45,767 bases of DNA from Clostridia bacterium (lineage in GTDB: Bacteria; Bacillota; Clostridia; Christensenellales; CAG-138): positions 1 to 45,767 of the forward strand of contig JAEDCW010000005.1 in NCBI GenBank assembly GCA_016293975.1, in the 5' to 3' direction. The notes under the pieces were generated by a model that did no database searches, was not told the DNA's origin, and worked only from the letters and a program-made list of their open reading frames with translations. This document shows, one piece after another, positions 1-8,632 of the stretch. The translations under genes were made by a program, and so were the position numbers. Positions within the stretch are counted from its first letter, which is position 1. Each line of letters starts with the position of its first letter.

Positions 1-32
1 CGAGCTGCCATATCGCCGTTTTTGTTAATCAT
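1..32 (-). CDS. 5' end of an unidentified gene leaving the window (partial)
   Basis: An ATG at 32-30 on the minus strand follows a strong ribosome-binding site (GGAGGAGC, plus-strand 36-43) at a normal distance. Only eleven codons are inside the window (MINKNGDMAAR). It starts 41 nt downstream of the DUF4129-type membrane protein, so it is probably the next gene of the moxR-DUF58 operon. In many such operons a transglutaminase-like protein follows, but nothing in these eleven residues identifies it. Confidence 0.6.
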   Translation of the reverse strand, partial: MINKNGDMAA

Positions 33-73
33 TGTGCTCCTCCAAAATTACTGATTCATACCACGAATATAGT

Positions 74-1378
74 CTACTCATCGCCGTCTGATAACTCCGA
101 AGCCTTTGCGTGCGAACCGTTTAAAGCTTTTTTGTGCTCCGCTTCACGCTCGTTAAAGCGCTGACTCACAGTATCCACAAGTTTCTTCATATACTTCACA
201 TCATCGCTCGTAACCGCAGACGCTTTCGAATAGCGCGCCTTTATGTACATATTTCGTATCTCAGCATTTATACTCTCGTCAAACCCTCGCGCTGTCGCCA
301 TGCACGCGATGTCCTTTGTGGTATGGGTCGCTTCTGTGATTACTGAGCTCTTGCGGATAATGGCGATATAGCGTCTGTACTGCTTGCGAATCTTCTCGGT
401 AGGCTCTGTGCGTCTAAAGAGAGACGCTATTCCGGCAGCTATATTGAAGTTTCGTTTATCATCGCCCAAATCCTCGGACGTATATCCGACGGTCTTACTG
501 CGCTTTTCTGCTCTTGCCATGACCAGTATTGCTAACACGACCGCAAACAACATGCCTACAATGATTATAAGCACCCATAATGGTGCGGTCTCTGTGGGCG
601 GAGGCAGCGGCTCAGGTGTTGGAGAAGGTGAAGGCGATGTTTCTATTTGTCCTCCCTCACCTACAGGATGTTCATTTGCCTCCAGCATTTCTTCAGCCAT
701 ATCCGGACCCACAAACAGCATCATCACAAATGCGAGTACGGTCCTAAGCGCAATAAGTATATACCGCACCACCGTTCCCATGGCTACGAATACCCACATA
801 TATGCACTCGTCGCGGCCTTTGTGCTGAATACTATGCCGCAAATGCACATTATCACTATTGTTCCCGTATTTAACAGCTTAAACCGCCATTGCTTCACAA
901 CATCCTCGTCTTGTCTCAATGCCCTTATTACTACAATTGACACTGCAAGGAAAACTATAACACAGGGATATGTAAGTCTCTCAACAGATACACTTCCCGG
1001 CATCAAAATAGCGAATAGCAAAAACGGGATCATGAAAATAAGTCCACGCTTAAAGAACTTCGTATAGGAATCATAGTCGATATCGAGTCTGTTTGTGGCT
1101 ATATTTATACCTAGCAGAAGCGCAGGAGGCACAAGGCAAATCAAATCTGCGGGAGCGTCCGTTGCTATCCAAATAACAGGAATCAGTGCCAATATCGGCA
1201 AGTACCGAATGAACCACTTCTTCTTGCGCAAATACCACGCAACTGTGCCTATGACGACAAATATAGCATACGGAATATACATCTCATGCCTCATGTTAAA
1301 AAGAGAAGCCGCATATCCGAACACCATATGGTAGAGTACCATTTCACATATAAATCTGCCGATTACAATAATCTCCAT
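74..1378 (-). CDS. Multi-pass membrane protein of the moxR/DUF58 operon, DUF4129-like C-terminus
   Basis: A 434-residue membrane protein. Residues 1-220 are a series of about six or seven hydrophobic helices, followed by a Pro/Ser/Thr-rich linker (about 245-265) and one more helix (about 268-290). The charged cytoplasmic tail of about 130 residues resembles the DUF4129 domain that accompanies MoxR/DUF58 proteins. Its start overlaps the stop of the DUF58 gene (ATGA), so translation is coupled. In related operons the membrane protein is thought to act with the MoxR ATPase and DUF58 protein, often with a transglutaminase domain, which is absent here. The biochemical function is unknown. The family link is an inference from position and tail character. 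Confidence 0.75.
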   Translation of the reverse strand: MEIIVIGRFICEMVLYHMVFGYAASLFNMRHEMYIPYAIFVVIGTVAWYLRKKKWFIRYLPILALIPVIWIATDAPADLICLVPPALLLGINIATNRLDIDYDSYTKFFKRGLIFMIPFLLFAILMPGSVSVERLTYPCVIVFLAVSIVVIRALRQDEDVVKQWRFKLLNTGTIVIMCICGIVFSTKAATSAYMWVFVAMGTVVRYILIALRTVLAFVMMLFVGPDMAEEMLEANEHPVGEGGQIETSPSPSPTPEPLPPPTETAPLWVLIIIVGMLFAVVLAILVMARAEKRSKTVGYTSEDLGDDKRNFNIAAGIASLFRRTEPTEKIRKQYRRYIAIIRKSSVITEATHTTKDIACMATARGFDESINAEIRNMYIKARYSKASAVTSDDVKYMKKLVDTVSQRFNEREAEHKKALNGSHAKASELSDGDE

Positions 1379-2553
1379 CAGCCGGCACTCTCCTCTTTAT
1401 CCAATTCAGACGACACAATCATCAACACATCTAAGCCGCTCAATAGGCGCAGTCTGCTTATACCTTGCCTGTGCACGGGCGTGACATAAGGGGTGATCAA
1501 TATATACGAGCGTCCCTGTTCCACCTTTTTTGTGGCACTATCCAAGAGCTCCGTAAATGACTTTGAAGGGAAGTATGTAGATCTTCCAAGGCCCTCGAAA
1601 ATCGCCATCAAATGAGCAGTACCTAATCCATCACGTGCCGTCGGCCATATCTGTTCCGCACCTGCCGCCAAAGCATTGGTCATAAAGCTGAACTTAATTC
1701 CCTTGGCGTTGAGCGCCTCACAAACTACCCTCGCTATCGAGAAGCAATATTCCAGCTCGGTTTCTATCTCAGTGGGCGAAATATCAGTCGGATGGTCGAC
1801 ATTCAGTATAACTGCGGCGGTAGGCTCAAGCGTATAATCGCACTTCTTTACGAATATGTCGTCTGATCGTGCACTCTGTTTCCACGCTATAGACTTCATG
1901 GGCTCTGTACCCGTATACTCGTGTATACCGATTGTCAGCACCGGGTCCTCGAATATAAACCTGCGCACCGACACATCACCTAAAAAGCCGCCTAATGTGC
2001 TCAGTACAGCGTTATTCTCACAGCGCTTGGGCATGATTACGATTTCCTCATCGACGGCAAATGATTCTGTCTTTGAAAAGAAGCCAAGCAGGTCTCCGCA
2101 GGAAATGTACGCACCCTTAAGGAAGAAGCGTCCTCGTCTTGTAAACTGAACCGGGATCCTACGAACGATTTTCTGCCGTGGGAGCATGTACAGTGTGCTC
2201 GAAAGCCTTGCGTCATACGTCATTCTCTGAATAGTAATTTTACTCGAGAATCCGGCGTTTGAGAGCACCATCGTCACATTCGTGTTCTCGCTCGTTTCGT
2301 GTTCTTTGCCAGACTCAAGCATGCCGTCACCCGTATCGACCAGGGCATACGGAATAGTCTCGCTGAGACGAACATACGTCTTGGGGAGATATGTGCCGTT
2401 AGTTATTGTAGATTCGATGTAAAACGTTTCGTTGGGCTCTGCGGGAGTCGTCAACGGTCTTGAGCTGTAGGAGATTCCCTTCATCGCGTAAATATACGAC
2501 AATGTCTCAAGTATTCCCGCAAGAACACACAAAACAATTATGAATATAAGCAT
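1378..2553 (-). CDS. DUF58 domain protein, membrane-anchored partner of MoxR
   Basis: A 391-residue protein with a hydrophobic N-terminal helix (residues 1-20), a beta-rich middle and a DUF58 core at about 200-290. The hallmark stretch is HEYTGTEPMKSIAWKQSARS (211-230), corresponding to the family pattern in which a Tyr-x-x-Gly segment precedes I-x-W-x-x-S-A-R. A G-R-F-x-L-x-x-x-x-I...D-L-L-G-F-F element at 141-159 is also typical. DUF58 proteins are usually found with MoxR AAA ATPases and are believed to be their client or adaptor. The start shares one base with the moxR stop (TAATG), so the two are translationally coupled. Substrate and process are unknown. Confidence 0.85.
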   Translation of the reverse strand: MLIFIIVLCVLAGILETLSYIYAMKGISYSSRPLTTPAEPNETFYIESTITNGTYLPKTYVRLSETIPYALVDTGDGMLESGKEHETSENTNVTMVLSNAGFSSKITIQRMTYDARLSSTLYMLPRQKIVRRIPVQFTRRGRFFLKGAYISCGDLLGFFSKTESFAVDEEIVIMPKRCENNAVLSTLGGFLGDVSVRRFIFEDPVLTIGIHEYTGTEPMKSIAWKQSARSDDIFVKKCDYTLEPTAAVILNVDHPTDISPTEIETELEYCFSIARVVCEALNAKGIKFSFMTNALAAGAEQIWPTARDGLGTAHLMAIFEGLGRSTYFPSKSFTELLDSATKKVEQGRSYILITPYVTPVHRQGISRLRLLSGLDVLMIVSSELDKEESAG

Positions 2554-3497
2554 TACTTTTCTTCTACAGGTACGGGGATACTGTCTATAATTTCGTCAAC
2601 GCGCTTCTTTGCGTCCTCCATATTGAGATATCCGGATGTCGATATTCTGTGCCCGATAATATGCGGCGCTACAAACTTAACGTCCTCGGGAATCACGAAG
2701 TCTCTTCCGTTCATTGCGGCGGTGACCTGTGCGGTCTTATAAAGCGCAATTCCTCCGCGTGTAGATACGCCTGCCAAGAGCTTTTTGTTCTCCCTTGTTG
2801 CCTGCACTATGTCCATTATGTAGTTCTTTACATCGTCACATACCTCGACATTACAGAACTGCGACCTCACATATGCCGTCTCCTCGGGTGTAGCGACGCA
2901 CTCAAGCGAGTCTATTATCGCTACGGTAGAAGGCCTTGCAATAACTTCCGTCTCCTGCTCGCGAGACATATAGCCCATTGAAAGGCGCATAAAGAATCTG
3001 TCCACCTGCGCCTCGGGAAGCGGGAAGGTGCCGTACGATTCTATGGGATTCTGAGTAGCCATTACCATGAAAGGCTCTTCGAGGCGATTTGTTACGCCGT
3101 CGACGGTTATCTGCCTCTCCTCCATGACTTCAAGCAAGCTCGACTGCGTTCTGGGTGTAGCTCTGTTAATTTCATCGACAAGCACGATGTTGGCAAACAA
3201 AGGGCCGCGTCTGAACTCGAATTGGCCCGTTGCCTTGTTGTAGAAGTTTATTCCGGTGAGGTCTGCCGGCAGCAAATCCGGTGTGAACTGTATGCGGTTG
3301 AAGTTGCCGCCTATCGTCTTTGCAAACGCCCTTAGAAGCATCGTCTTTCCGGTTCCGGGAAGGTCCTCCAAAAGCACATGACCCGAACATATAAACGTTG
3401 TGAGTATCAGCTCAATAACCTTTTCCTTGCCGAGAATTACCTTTGAACAATTTTCAACGACCTTATTTTTATAATCAACAAATGCTTGTATATTCAT
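2553..3497 (-). CDS. MoxR-family AAA+ ATPase
   Basis: A 314-residue AAA+ ATPase of the MoxR/RavA group (AAA_3). The Walker A motif LPGTGKT lies at about 46-52 and Walker B LVDEINR at about 106-112. These are followed by the characteristic RATPRTQSSLLEVMEE region, a sensor-1 MATQNP segment and the C-terminal lid domain. MoxR ATPases act as chaperones that mature or activate partner proteins, often with von Willebrand or DUF58 partners, and the next gene is a DUF58 protein. The start at 3497 is preferred because GGGGGA lies just before it; a longer frame to 3521 would include that site in the coding region. A promoter lies at 3541-3569. Confidence 0.9.
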   Translation of the reverse strand: MNIQAFVDYKNKVVENCSKVILGKEKVIELILTTFICSGHVLLEDLPGTGKTMLLRAFAKTIGGNFNRIQFTPDLLPADLTGINFYNKATGQFEFRRGPLFANIVLVDEINRATPRTQSSLLEVMEERQITVDGVTNRLEEPFMVMATQNPIESYGTFPLPEAQVDRFFMRLSMGYMSREQETEVIARPSTVAIIDSLECVATPEETAYVRSQFCNVEVCDDVKNYIMDIVQATRENKKLLAGVSTRGGIALYKTAQVTAAMNGRDFVIPEDVKFVAPHIIGHRISTSGYLNMEDAKKRVDEIIDSIPVPVEEK

Positions 3498-3540
3498 TAT
3501 TATTCCCCCATTTTTAACCATAGATTAAATACCGCTACTA

Positions 3541-3569
3541 ATTCTATATGAAAGAGATATTTTTGTAAA
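3541..3569 (-). promoter_or_regulatory. Sigma-A-type promoter of the moxR operon
   Basis: On the minus strand, -35 TTTACA (plus 3564-3569) and -10 TAGAAT (plus 3541-3546) are separated by 17 nt, about 45 nt upstream of the moxR start. No experimental support is available. Confidence 0.6.
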
Positions 3570-3682
3570 CCGCTTGTATCATTAATCTTTCAGCACATCA
3601 ATATAGCTGTAGCTTTCCTAATCCACATGTGTGCTCGCAGATGTTTATAACGTCTCAGACACTCCACACCCCAATATTGTCA

Positions 3683-3711
3683 TTGCATAAACACCAACGG
3701 AATGCTAAAAT
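3683..3711 (+). promoter_or_regulatory. Likely sigma-A promoter of dnaX
   Basis: -35 TTGCAT (3683-3688) and -10 TAAAAT (3706-3711) with a 17-nt spacer, ending 27 nt before the dnaX ATG. The divergent region 3570-3682 between the moxR and dnaX promoters holds nothing else I recognise. In particular, I see no signal-recognition-particle RNA, which precedes dnaX in some Firmicutes. Confidence 0.5.
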
Positions 3712-3737
3712 TGAACAAATAAAATGGAGAGAAGTTT

Positions 3738-5312
3738 ATGTCTTATCAGGCGCTTTACAGAAAATATAGACCCCGTTCTTTCTCTGACATAATCGGGCAG
3801 GAGCATATAATCACCATACTCAAAAACCAGATTATGTCGGGTCACGTTACCCATGCCTATCTTTTTTGCGGCACAAGGGGCACCGGCAAGACGACTACCG
3901 CAAAAATACTCGCAAGAGCGGTGAACTGCGAATCTCCGATCAACGGCAATCCGTGTGAGCGTTGCCCGTCCTGCATTGCAAGCGTATCGGATAATCCGGA
4001 TATTATCGAGATGGACGCCGCATCAAACACGGGCGTCGACGATATGAGAGCACTGATGGACAAAGCGGCATTTCTCCCCCTTCAACTAAAGAAAAAGGTG
4101 TACATAATCGACGAGACGCATATGCTTTCGCAAAGTGCGTTTAATTCACTGCTCAAAACGCTTGAAGAGCCACCCGAGCACGTCATGTTCATACTCGCTA
4201 CGACGGAGCCTCAAAAGGTGCCTGCCACGATTCTTTCAAGGTGTCAGAGACTCGATTTCAGGCGTATATCCGTCAACGACATAGTAAAGAGAACAAAGGC
4301 TGTGCTTTCGGACGTAGGCGCATGTATAGACGAAGAAGGTCTTCTCGCAATAGCAAGGGCGGCAGACGGCGCAATGAGAGACGCCCTTAGCTTGGCGGAC
4401 CAATGTGTATCCTTCTGCGGAGACCACGTGACAGGAGAAATGGTTTTAAGCGTCTTAGGAGCGGTAGACGACACGAAAATGTTCAACCTCGCAGATGCGC
4501 TCATTTCCTCCGATGCCGGCACAGCATTGAGAATTCTTCAAGACATCATCTATATGGGACGAGATTTGAGCGTGTTCGTCCACGACCTCATAGTACATCT
4601 GCGTGCGCTATTGATGGCGGAAGTATGCGGGAACTGTGCAGGTATGCTCGATTGTACCGAAGAAACAATGTCAAAATACATTGAGCAGGCTCATCGCACA
4701 TCCAGAGAGCGGCTTATGCGCTGCATCGACATATTGATGAAAGCCCAGAACGATATGCGCTGGCTCACTCTCCCACGCGTACTTGTTGAAAGCGCCATCG
4801 TTCGGATATGTAACCCAGCTGAAGAGGCCGATTATACCGCGTTAATCGACAGAGTAAATGAACTCGAATCCGGGCTTGCATCGGGCGCAATAGTACAAAC
4901 CGTAGCAAGTACACAACCAATTGAGTCTTCTGTGCATAGCGAGGCCGCCATCAGTAACAGCGGTGAAGATGTGCAAAAGTCTGCAAGCCCAAGAAAGAGA
5001 ATCACGGTAACTGCGATTCACAGTGAGCTTATAAATAACTTTGTCGAAGAACTGCATTCAACCGCTAAAACACTGTGGGCTTTACTCGAAAGTAGGGACC
5101 AGGCATTCGTTTGTAATAAGTCGCTCGTTTTCAGTCTGAGGGATAAAGGTCAGGTCGAGTTCCTCTGCCAGGCAAAGAACATGGATCGTCTCAACGGGAT
5201 CATTAAGACCCTCGAACCCGACATGAATGTCGTGGTCGTCCATACATCGCAGACAGACGATTTTGCTGAACTGGAACGTTTCTGTGGAGGTTTTCTAAAA
5301 ATAGAGGACTGA
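3738..5312 (+). CDS. dnaX: DNA polymerase III subunit gamma/tau
   Basis: The clamp-loader ATPase of the replicative polymerase, 524 residues. The AAA+ domain has Walker A GTRGTGKT (45-52), four zinc-binding cysteines (C64, C73, C76, C79), a Walker B region reading IIDETHML (123-130), where E-V-H is more usual than E-T-H, and the SRC arginine-finger motif (167-169). Polymerase-binding domain III and a divergent C-terminal tail follow. The start has an RBS (GGAGAG) about 6 nt upstream. It is not followed by ybaB and recR, its usual Firmicute partners; instead hisS-aspS follows under its own promoter, which begins 5 nt after the dnaX stop. I found no evident slippery site at the position where gamma would be produced. 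Confidence 0.96.
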   Translation: MSYQALYRKYRPRSFSDIIGQEHIITILKNQIMSGHVTHAYLFCGTRGTGKTTTAKILARAVNCESPINGNPCERCPSCIASVSDNPDIIEMDAASNTGVDDMRALMDKAAFLPLQLKKKVYIIDETHMLSQSAFNSLLKTLEEPPEHVMFILATTEPQKVPATILSRCQRLDFRRISVNDIVKRTKAVLSDVGACIDEEGLLAIARAADGAMRDALSLADQCVSFCGDHVTGEMVLSVLGAVDDTKMFNLADALISSDAGTALRILQDIIYMGRDLSVFVHDLIVHLRALLMAEVCGNCAGMLDCTEETMSKYIEQAHRTSRERLMRCIDILMKAQNDMRWLTLPRVLVESAIVRICNPAEEADYTALIDRVNELESGLASGAIVQTVASTQPIESSVHSEAAISNSGEDVQKSASPRKRITVTAIHSELINNFVEELHSTAKTLWALLESRDQAFVCNKSLVFSLRDKGQVEFLCQAKNMDRLNGIIKTLEPDMNVVVVHTSQTDDFAELERFCGGFLKIED

Positions 5313-5316
5313 TTCC

Positions 5317-5345
5317 TTGACAAACATTCGATACGAATGTATAAT
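5317..5345 (+). promoter_or_regulatory. Perfect-consensus promoter of hisS-aspS with a palindrome in its spacer
   Basis: -35 TTGACA (5317-5322), exactly 17 nt of spacer, and -10 TATAAT (5340-5345): both hexamers match the sigma-A consensus fully. The spacer is almost entirely an inverted repeat, ACATTCG-ATA-CGAATGT (5324-5340). Transcription should begin near 5352, just upstream of the T-box leader. Confidence 0.85.
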
Positions 5346-5351
5346 CAGCAA

Positions 5352-5558
5352 ACGGCAATGAACGGAATAGTAGCAAAAGCATCCGCAAAGAGATGACGCC
5401 CATGGCTGAAAGGCGCTCGGCTCTGCGATTGTGAATGACACCCGGGAGCCTACCGATTTTCGGCGTAATCGGGCGTTAACCGAGTTATGAGAGGAGCTTT
5501 GGCTCAATAAGGGTGGCACCGCGGGTATCCCGTCCCTTGTGGACGCGATGCTTTTTTT
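5352..5558 (+). promoter_or_regulatory. T-box riboswitch leader of hisS-aspS
   Basis: A tRNA-sensing transcription attenuator. The conserved antiterminator sequence AAGGGTGGCACCGCGGG lies at 5509-5525. It is followed by a terminator hairpin (arms 5516-5523 and 5544-5551, one mismatch) and seven T residues (5552-5558). Stem I precedes it; the specifier region reads GAATGACAC at 5433-5441. By alignment with other T-boxes the codon is CAC (His, 5439-5441), but the overlapping GAC (Asp, 5437-5439) is one frame away by two bases. The acceptor-binding bulge reads UGGC, which pairs with a G discriminator base as in tRNA-Asp rather than the usual bacterial C73 of tRNA-His. Uncharged tRNA should raise expression of both synthetases. 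Confidence 0.92.
5516..5558 (+). terminator. Rho-independent attenuator of the hisS T-box
   Basis: Stem arms GCACCGCG (5516-5523) and CGCGATGC (5544-5551) pair with one mismatch and are followed by T7 (5552-5558). The 5' arm overlaps the T-box sequence, so terminator and antiterminator are mutually exclusive. Confidence 0.85.
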
Positions 5559-5585
5559 ATTTTATTTAGCTTAATTGGAGGAATT

Positions 5586-6839
5586 ATGGAAATTCATGCA
5601 CCAAAAGGTACAAAAGACGTAACCCCTCTCGACATCTACAAATGGCATCATGTCGAAGGAGTGATAAGAAGCATATGCTCAAAGTATTGCTTCAGCGAGG
5701 TAAGAACCCCCGTTATCGAGCATACTGAGCTGTTTGCTCGTGGGGTTGGCGATACCACAGACATCGTGCAGAAGGAGATGTATACATTCCTCGATAAGGG
5801 TGATCGTTCAATTACGCTTAAGCCGGAAGGTACCGCAGGAGTTGCTCGAATGTTCATAGAAAATAGGCTGTTCAACGAAGCACAGCCTACTAAGATGTAC
5901 TATCTGAATAACCCCATTTTCAGGTATGAGCGTCCCCAGGCCGGTAGACTTCGCGAACATCACCAGTTTGGCGTCGAGGTATTTGGTGCAAAGCAGGCAA
6001 GTATCGATGCCGAATGTATACTGCTCGCACTTGAGCTTTTCCGCACGCTTGGCATTAGAGGTCTGAGTGTTCGTATCAACAGCATCGGTTGTCCCGAATG
6101 TCGTCCTGCGTACAACCAGAAGTTGAAGAATTATTTCTCGGCACACCGCGACTCGCTCTGTGAAACTTGCTTGAGCCGACTTGACAGAAACCCCCTAAGG
6201 ATACTCGACTGCAAGGAAGAGAGATGCAGGCAAATTTGCAAGGGCGCACCGCTGACTATCGACTGCATATGCGATGATTGCAGAACGCATATGGACGAGC
6301 TTTGCAAGTGTCTGGATATCGCAGGCGTTGACTATGTAATAGACCCGTTTATAGTGCGTGGTCTTGACTATTATACAAAGACGGTTTTCGAGATTGTCTC
6401 AAACGACATCGGCTCACAGGGTACCGTATGCGGAGGCGGAAGATATGACCTTCTCATCGAAGAACTCGGTGGACCTGCTACTCCCGCAGTAGGCTTTGGT
6501 CTTGGAATGGAGCGTCTCCTGCTTGTGGCGCAAAACATCGGAGTAGACTTCCCCGCACCTCCTCCCATCGATGTATACATAGCCGCTATAGGCAACGAAC
6601 AGCGTCCTATTATGTTCTCGCTCGCAAATAAACTCAGGTCATCCGGGTTTAGGGTCGAATGCGACCACGTCGGACGTAGTGTAAAGGCACAGTTCAAATA
6701 TGCAGGTAAGCTGAATGTCCGCTATGTCGCCGTGATCGGGAGTGACGAGGCACAAAACGGTACTGTACAGCTAAAGAACATGAATGACGGTACATCAGAC
6801 ACCGTTTCAATAGACGAAATAGCAGAGAGGATTAGATAG
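5586..6839 (+). CDS. hisS: Histidyl-tRNA synthetase
   Basis: Class II aminoacyl-tRNA synthetase charging tRNA-His, 417 residues, the normal size. Motif 2 covers about 112-134 (FRYERPQAGRLREHHQFGVE). The histidine-specific RGLDYYT element is at 258-264 and motif 3 (GFGLGMER) at 303-310, with a C-terminal anticodon-binding domain. The insertion at about 169-242 is cysteine-rich, which is common in clostridial HisRS. The start follows GGAGG. It is separated from aspS by one base, and both genes lie behind the T-box. Confidence 0.96.
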   Translation: MEIHAPKGTKDVTPLDIYKWHHVEGVIRSICSKYCFSEVRTPVIEHTELFARGVGDTTDIVQKEMYTFLDKGDRSITLKPEGTAGVARMFIENRLFNEAQPTKMYYLNNPIFRYERPQAGRLREHHQFGVEVFGAKQASIDAECILLALELFRTLGIRGLSVRINSIGCPECRPAYNQKLKNYFSAHRDSLCETCLSRLDRNPLRILDCKEERCRQICKGAPLTIDCICDDCRTHMDELCKCLDIAGVDYVIDPFIVRGLDYYTKTVFEIVSNDIGSQGTVCGGGRYDLLIEELGGPATPAVGFGLGMERLLLVAQNIGVDFPAPPPIDVYIAAIGNEQRPIMFSLANKLRSSGFRVECDHVGRSVKAQFKYAGKLNVRYVAVIGSDEAQNGTVQLKNMNDGTSDTVSIDEIAERIR

Positions 6840-6840
6840 T

Positions 6841-8628
6841 ATGAGTGAGTTTTTAAGCGGCTGGAAGCGCACACATTATTGTGCGGAGCCTACGGCACAG
6901 AATGTAGGCGAAGAAATGCTTCTCATGGGTTGGGCTGCGACATGGCGCAACCTCGGTTCCCTGATTTTTATAGGTCTTAGGGACAGAACAGGCATAATGC
7001 AGGTCGTATTCAACGAGAATAAGATAGACAAGAATGTATTTGAGCTCGCAGAGGCGATTCGTACAGAGTACGTAATCGCAGTTAAGGGCAAGCTCGTAAA
7101 CCGCGTACCCGAAATGGTCAATCCAAACATGGCCACGGGCGCATTTGAGCTTATTGCGACAGACCTCAAGATCCTCGCCAAGGCTCAGACTCCCCCCATC
7201 TACATAGACGACGATTTGGATTGCCAGGAGCAGATAAGGCTCAAGTACCGCTATCTGGACCTCCGCAGGCCGTGCATGCAGAAGATTATGAGGCTTCGCC
7301 ACGAGATAACTCAGTGTGCAAGAAACTACTTCAATGAAAACGGCTTTATGGAGATAGAGACTCCCATGCTTTGCAGGAGTACACCTGAGGGTGCTCGTGA
7401 CTATCTTGTTCCCAGCAGAGTACACCCCGGCGAGTTCTATGCTCTTCCGCAGAGTCCCCAGCTCTTCAAGCAGCTTCTTATGATGTCCGGCATGGACAGA
7501 TACTTCCAGATTGCACGCTGCTTTCGCGACGAGGACCTCAGAGCAGACAGACAGCCAGAGTTCACACAGATCGACCTTGAGATGTCGTTTGTCGATGAAG
7601 ACGACGTCATGCGCATGAACGAGGGCTTTATACAGCGTCTTTTGAAAGAGATCGTCAGTGTAGACGTTCAGCTTCCTTTGAAGCGTATACCCTACTCCGA
7701 GGCGATGGAAAGATTCGGTTCTGACAAGCCCGACACTCGCTTTGAGCTTGAACTTAAGAACGTATCAGATATAGTTGCCGATTGCGGCTTTGGCGTATTC
7801 ACCGGTGCTATTGCAAATGGCGGCAGTGTTCGTTGTATAAATGCAAAGGGCGCGGCATCTAAGTTCACGAGGAAGCAAATCGATGAGCTTACCGAGTTTG
7901 TCAAGATTTACAAGGCAAAGGGGCTCGCATGGATGAGTATGAAGCCAGAGGGAATGCAGTGCTCGTTTGCAAAGTTCCTCACACCCGAGCAGATTCAGCT
8001 GATTCACTCCCGTACCAATGTCAAAGAGGGCGATATAGTATTCTTTGTAGCTGACTCAAATAAGACCGTGTTTGCGGCTTTGGGCGCATTGCGTATTGAG
8101 CTTGCAAAGAGGCTTGACCTCATCGACCCGAACAAGTACGAGCTGTTGTGGGTAACGGACTTTCCGCTTCTCGAGTGGAGCGAAGAGGAAAACAGATTCA
8201 TGGCGATGCATCATCCCTTCACCAGTCCCAAGGATGATGACCTACAGTATTTAGACACAGACCCCGGTCGCGTGCTTGCAAAAGCGTATGATATGGTGCT
8301 TAACGGAAACGAAATAGGCGGCGGTTCAATTCGTATCCATTCCATCGAGCTTCAGGAGCATATGCTCAAAGTCCTCGGCTTTACCAAGGAACAGGCTTGG
8401 GAGAGGTTCGGATTCCTGATGGAAGCATTCAAGTACGGCACTCCTCCCCACGGCGGTCTTGCATACGGACTTGACAGACTGGTTATGATACTCGCAGGTA
8501 CGTCCAACATAAGGGATGTCATAGCATTCCCCAAGGTACAGACAGCTTCTTGCCTCATGTCCGATGCGCCCAATGTGGTAGATAGTAAGCAGTTGGAAGA
8601 ACTTCACATAAAGCTTGACTTGGAGTAA
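6841..8628 (+). CDS. aspS: Aspartyl-tRNA synthetase (bacterial type)
   Basis: Class II synthetase of 595 residues, typical of the bacterial form. It has an N-terminal OB-fold anticodon-binding domain (about 1-110), the catalytic core with motif 2 FRDEDLRADRQPEFTQIDLE, the inserted GAD domain (about 290-410), and motif 3 GLAYGLDRLVM near the C-terminus. It starts 1 nt after the hisS stop, so it shares the T-box and promoter. Whether it is discriminating or also charges tRNA-Asn cannot be told from this window, because no gatCAB or asnS genes are present here. Confidence 0.96.
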   Translation: MSEFLSGWKRTHYCAEPTAQNVGEEMLLMGWAATWRNLGSLIFIGLRDRTGIMQVVFNENKIDKNVFELAEAIRTEYVIAVKGKLVNRVPEMVNPNMATGAFELIATDLKILAKAQTPPIYIDDDLDCQEQIRLKYRYLDLRRPCMQKIMRLRHEITQCARNYFNENGFMEIETPMLCRSTPEGARDYLVPSRVHPGEFYALPQSPQLFKQLLMMSGMDRYFQIARCFRDEDLRADRQPEFTQIDLEMSFVDEDDVMRMNEGFIQRLLKEIVSVDVQLPLKRIPYSEAMERFGSDKPDTRFELELKNVSDIVADCGFGVFTGAIANGGSVRCINAKGAASKFTRKQIDELTEFVKIYKAKGLAWMSMKPEGMQCSFAKFLTPEQIQLIHSRTNVKEGDIVFFVADSNKTVFAALGALRIELAKRLDLIDPNKYELLWVTDFPLLEWSEEENRFMAMHHPFTSPKDDDLQYLDTDPGRVLAKAYDMVLNGNEIGGGSIRIHSIELQEHMLKVLGFTKEQAWERFGFLMEAFKYGTPPHGGLAYGLDRLVMILAGTSNIRDVIAFPKVQTASCLMSDAPNVVDSKQLEELHIKLDLE

Positions 8629-8632
8629 TAGT

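Noticed and set aside
384..1067. Long plus-strand open frame opposite the DUF4129-type membrane protein
   Set aside because: It is the antisense shadow of the minus-strand gene; it has no ribosome-binding site and no recognisable protein features.
3590..3640. AGCACA...TGTGCT inverted repeat between moxR and dnaX
   Set aside because: Short arms separated by about 30 nt; likely chance.
3570..3682. Possible signal-recognition-particle RNA gene upstream of dnaX
   Set aside because: The conserved GGAAGGAAGCAGCC-type apical loop is not present on either strand.
4083..4105. A-rich stretch in dnaX as a programmed frameshift site
   Set aside because: It lies before the Walker B region, at about codon 118, far upstream of where gamma would end, and is explained by Lys codons.
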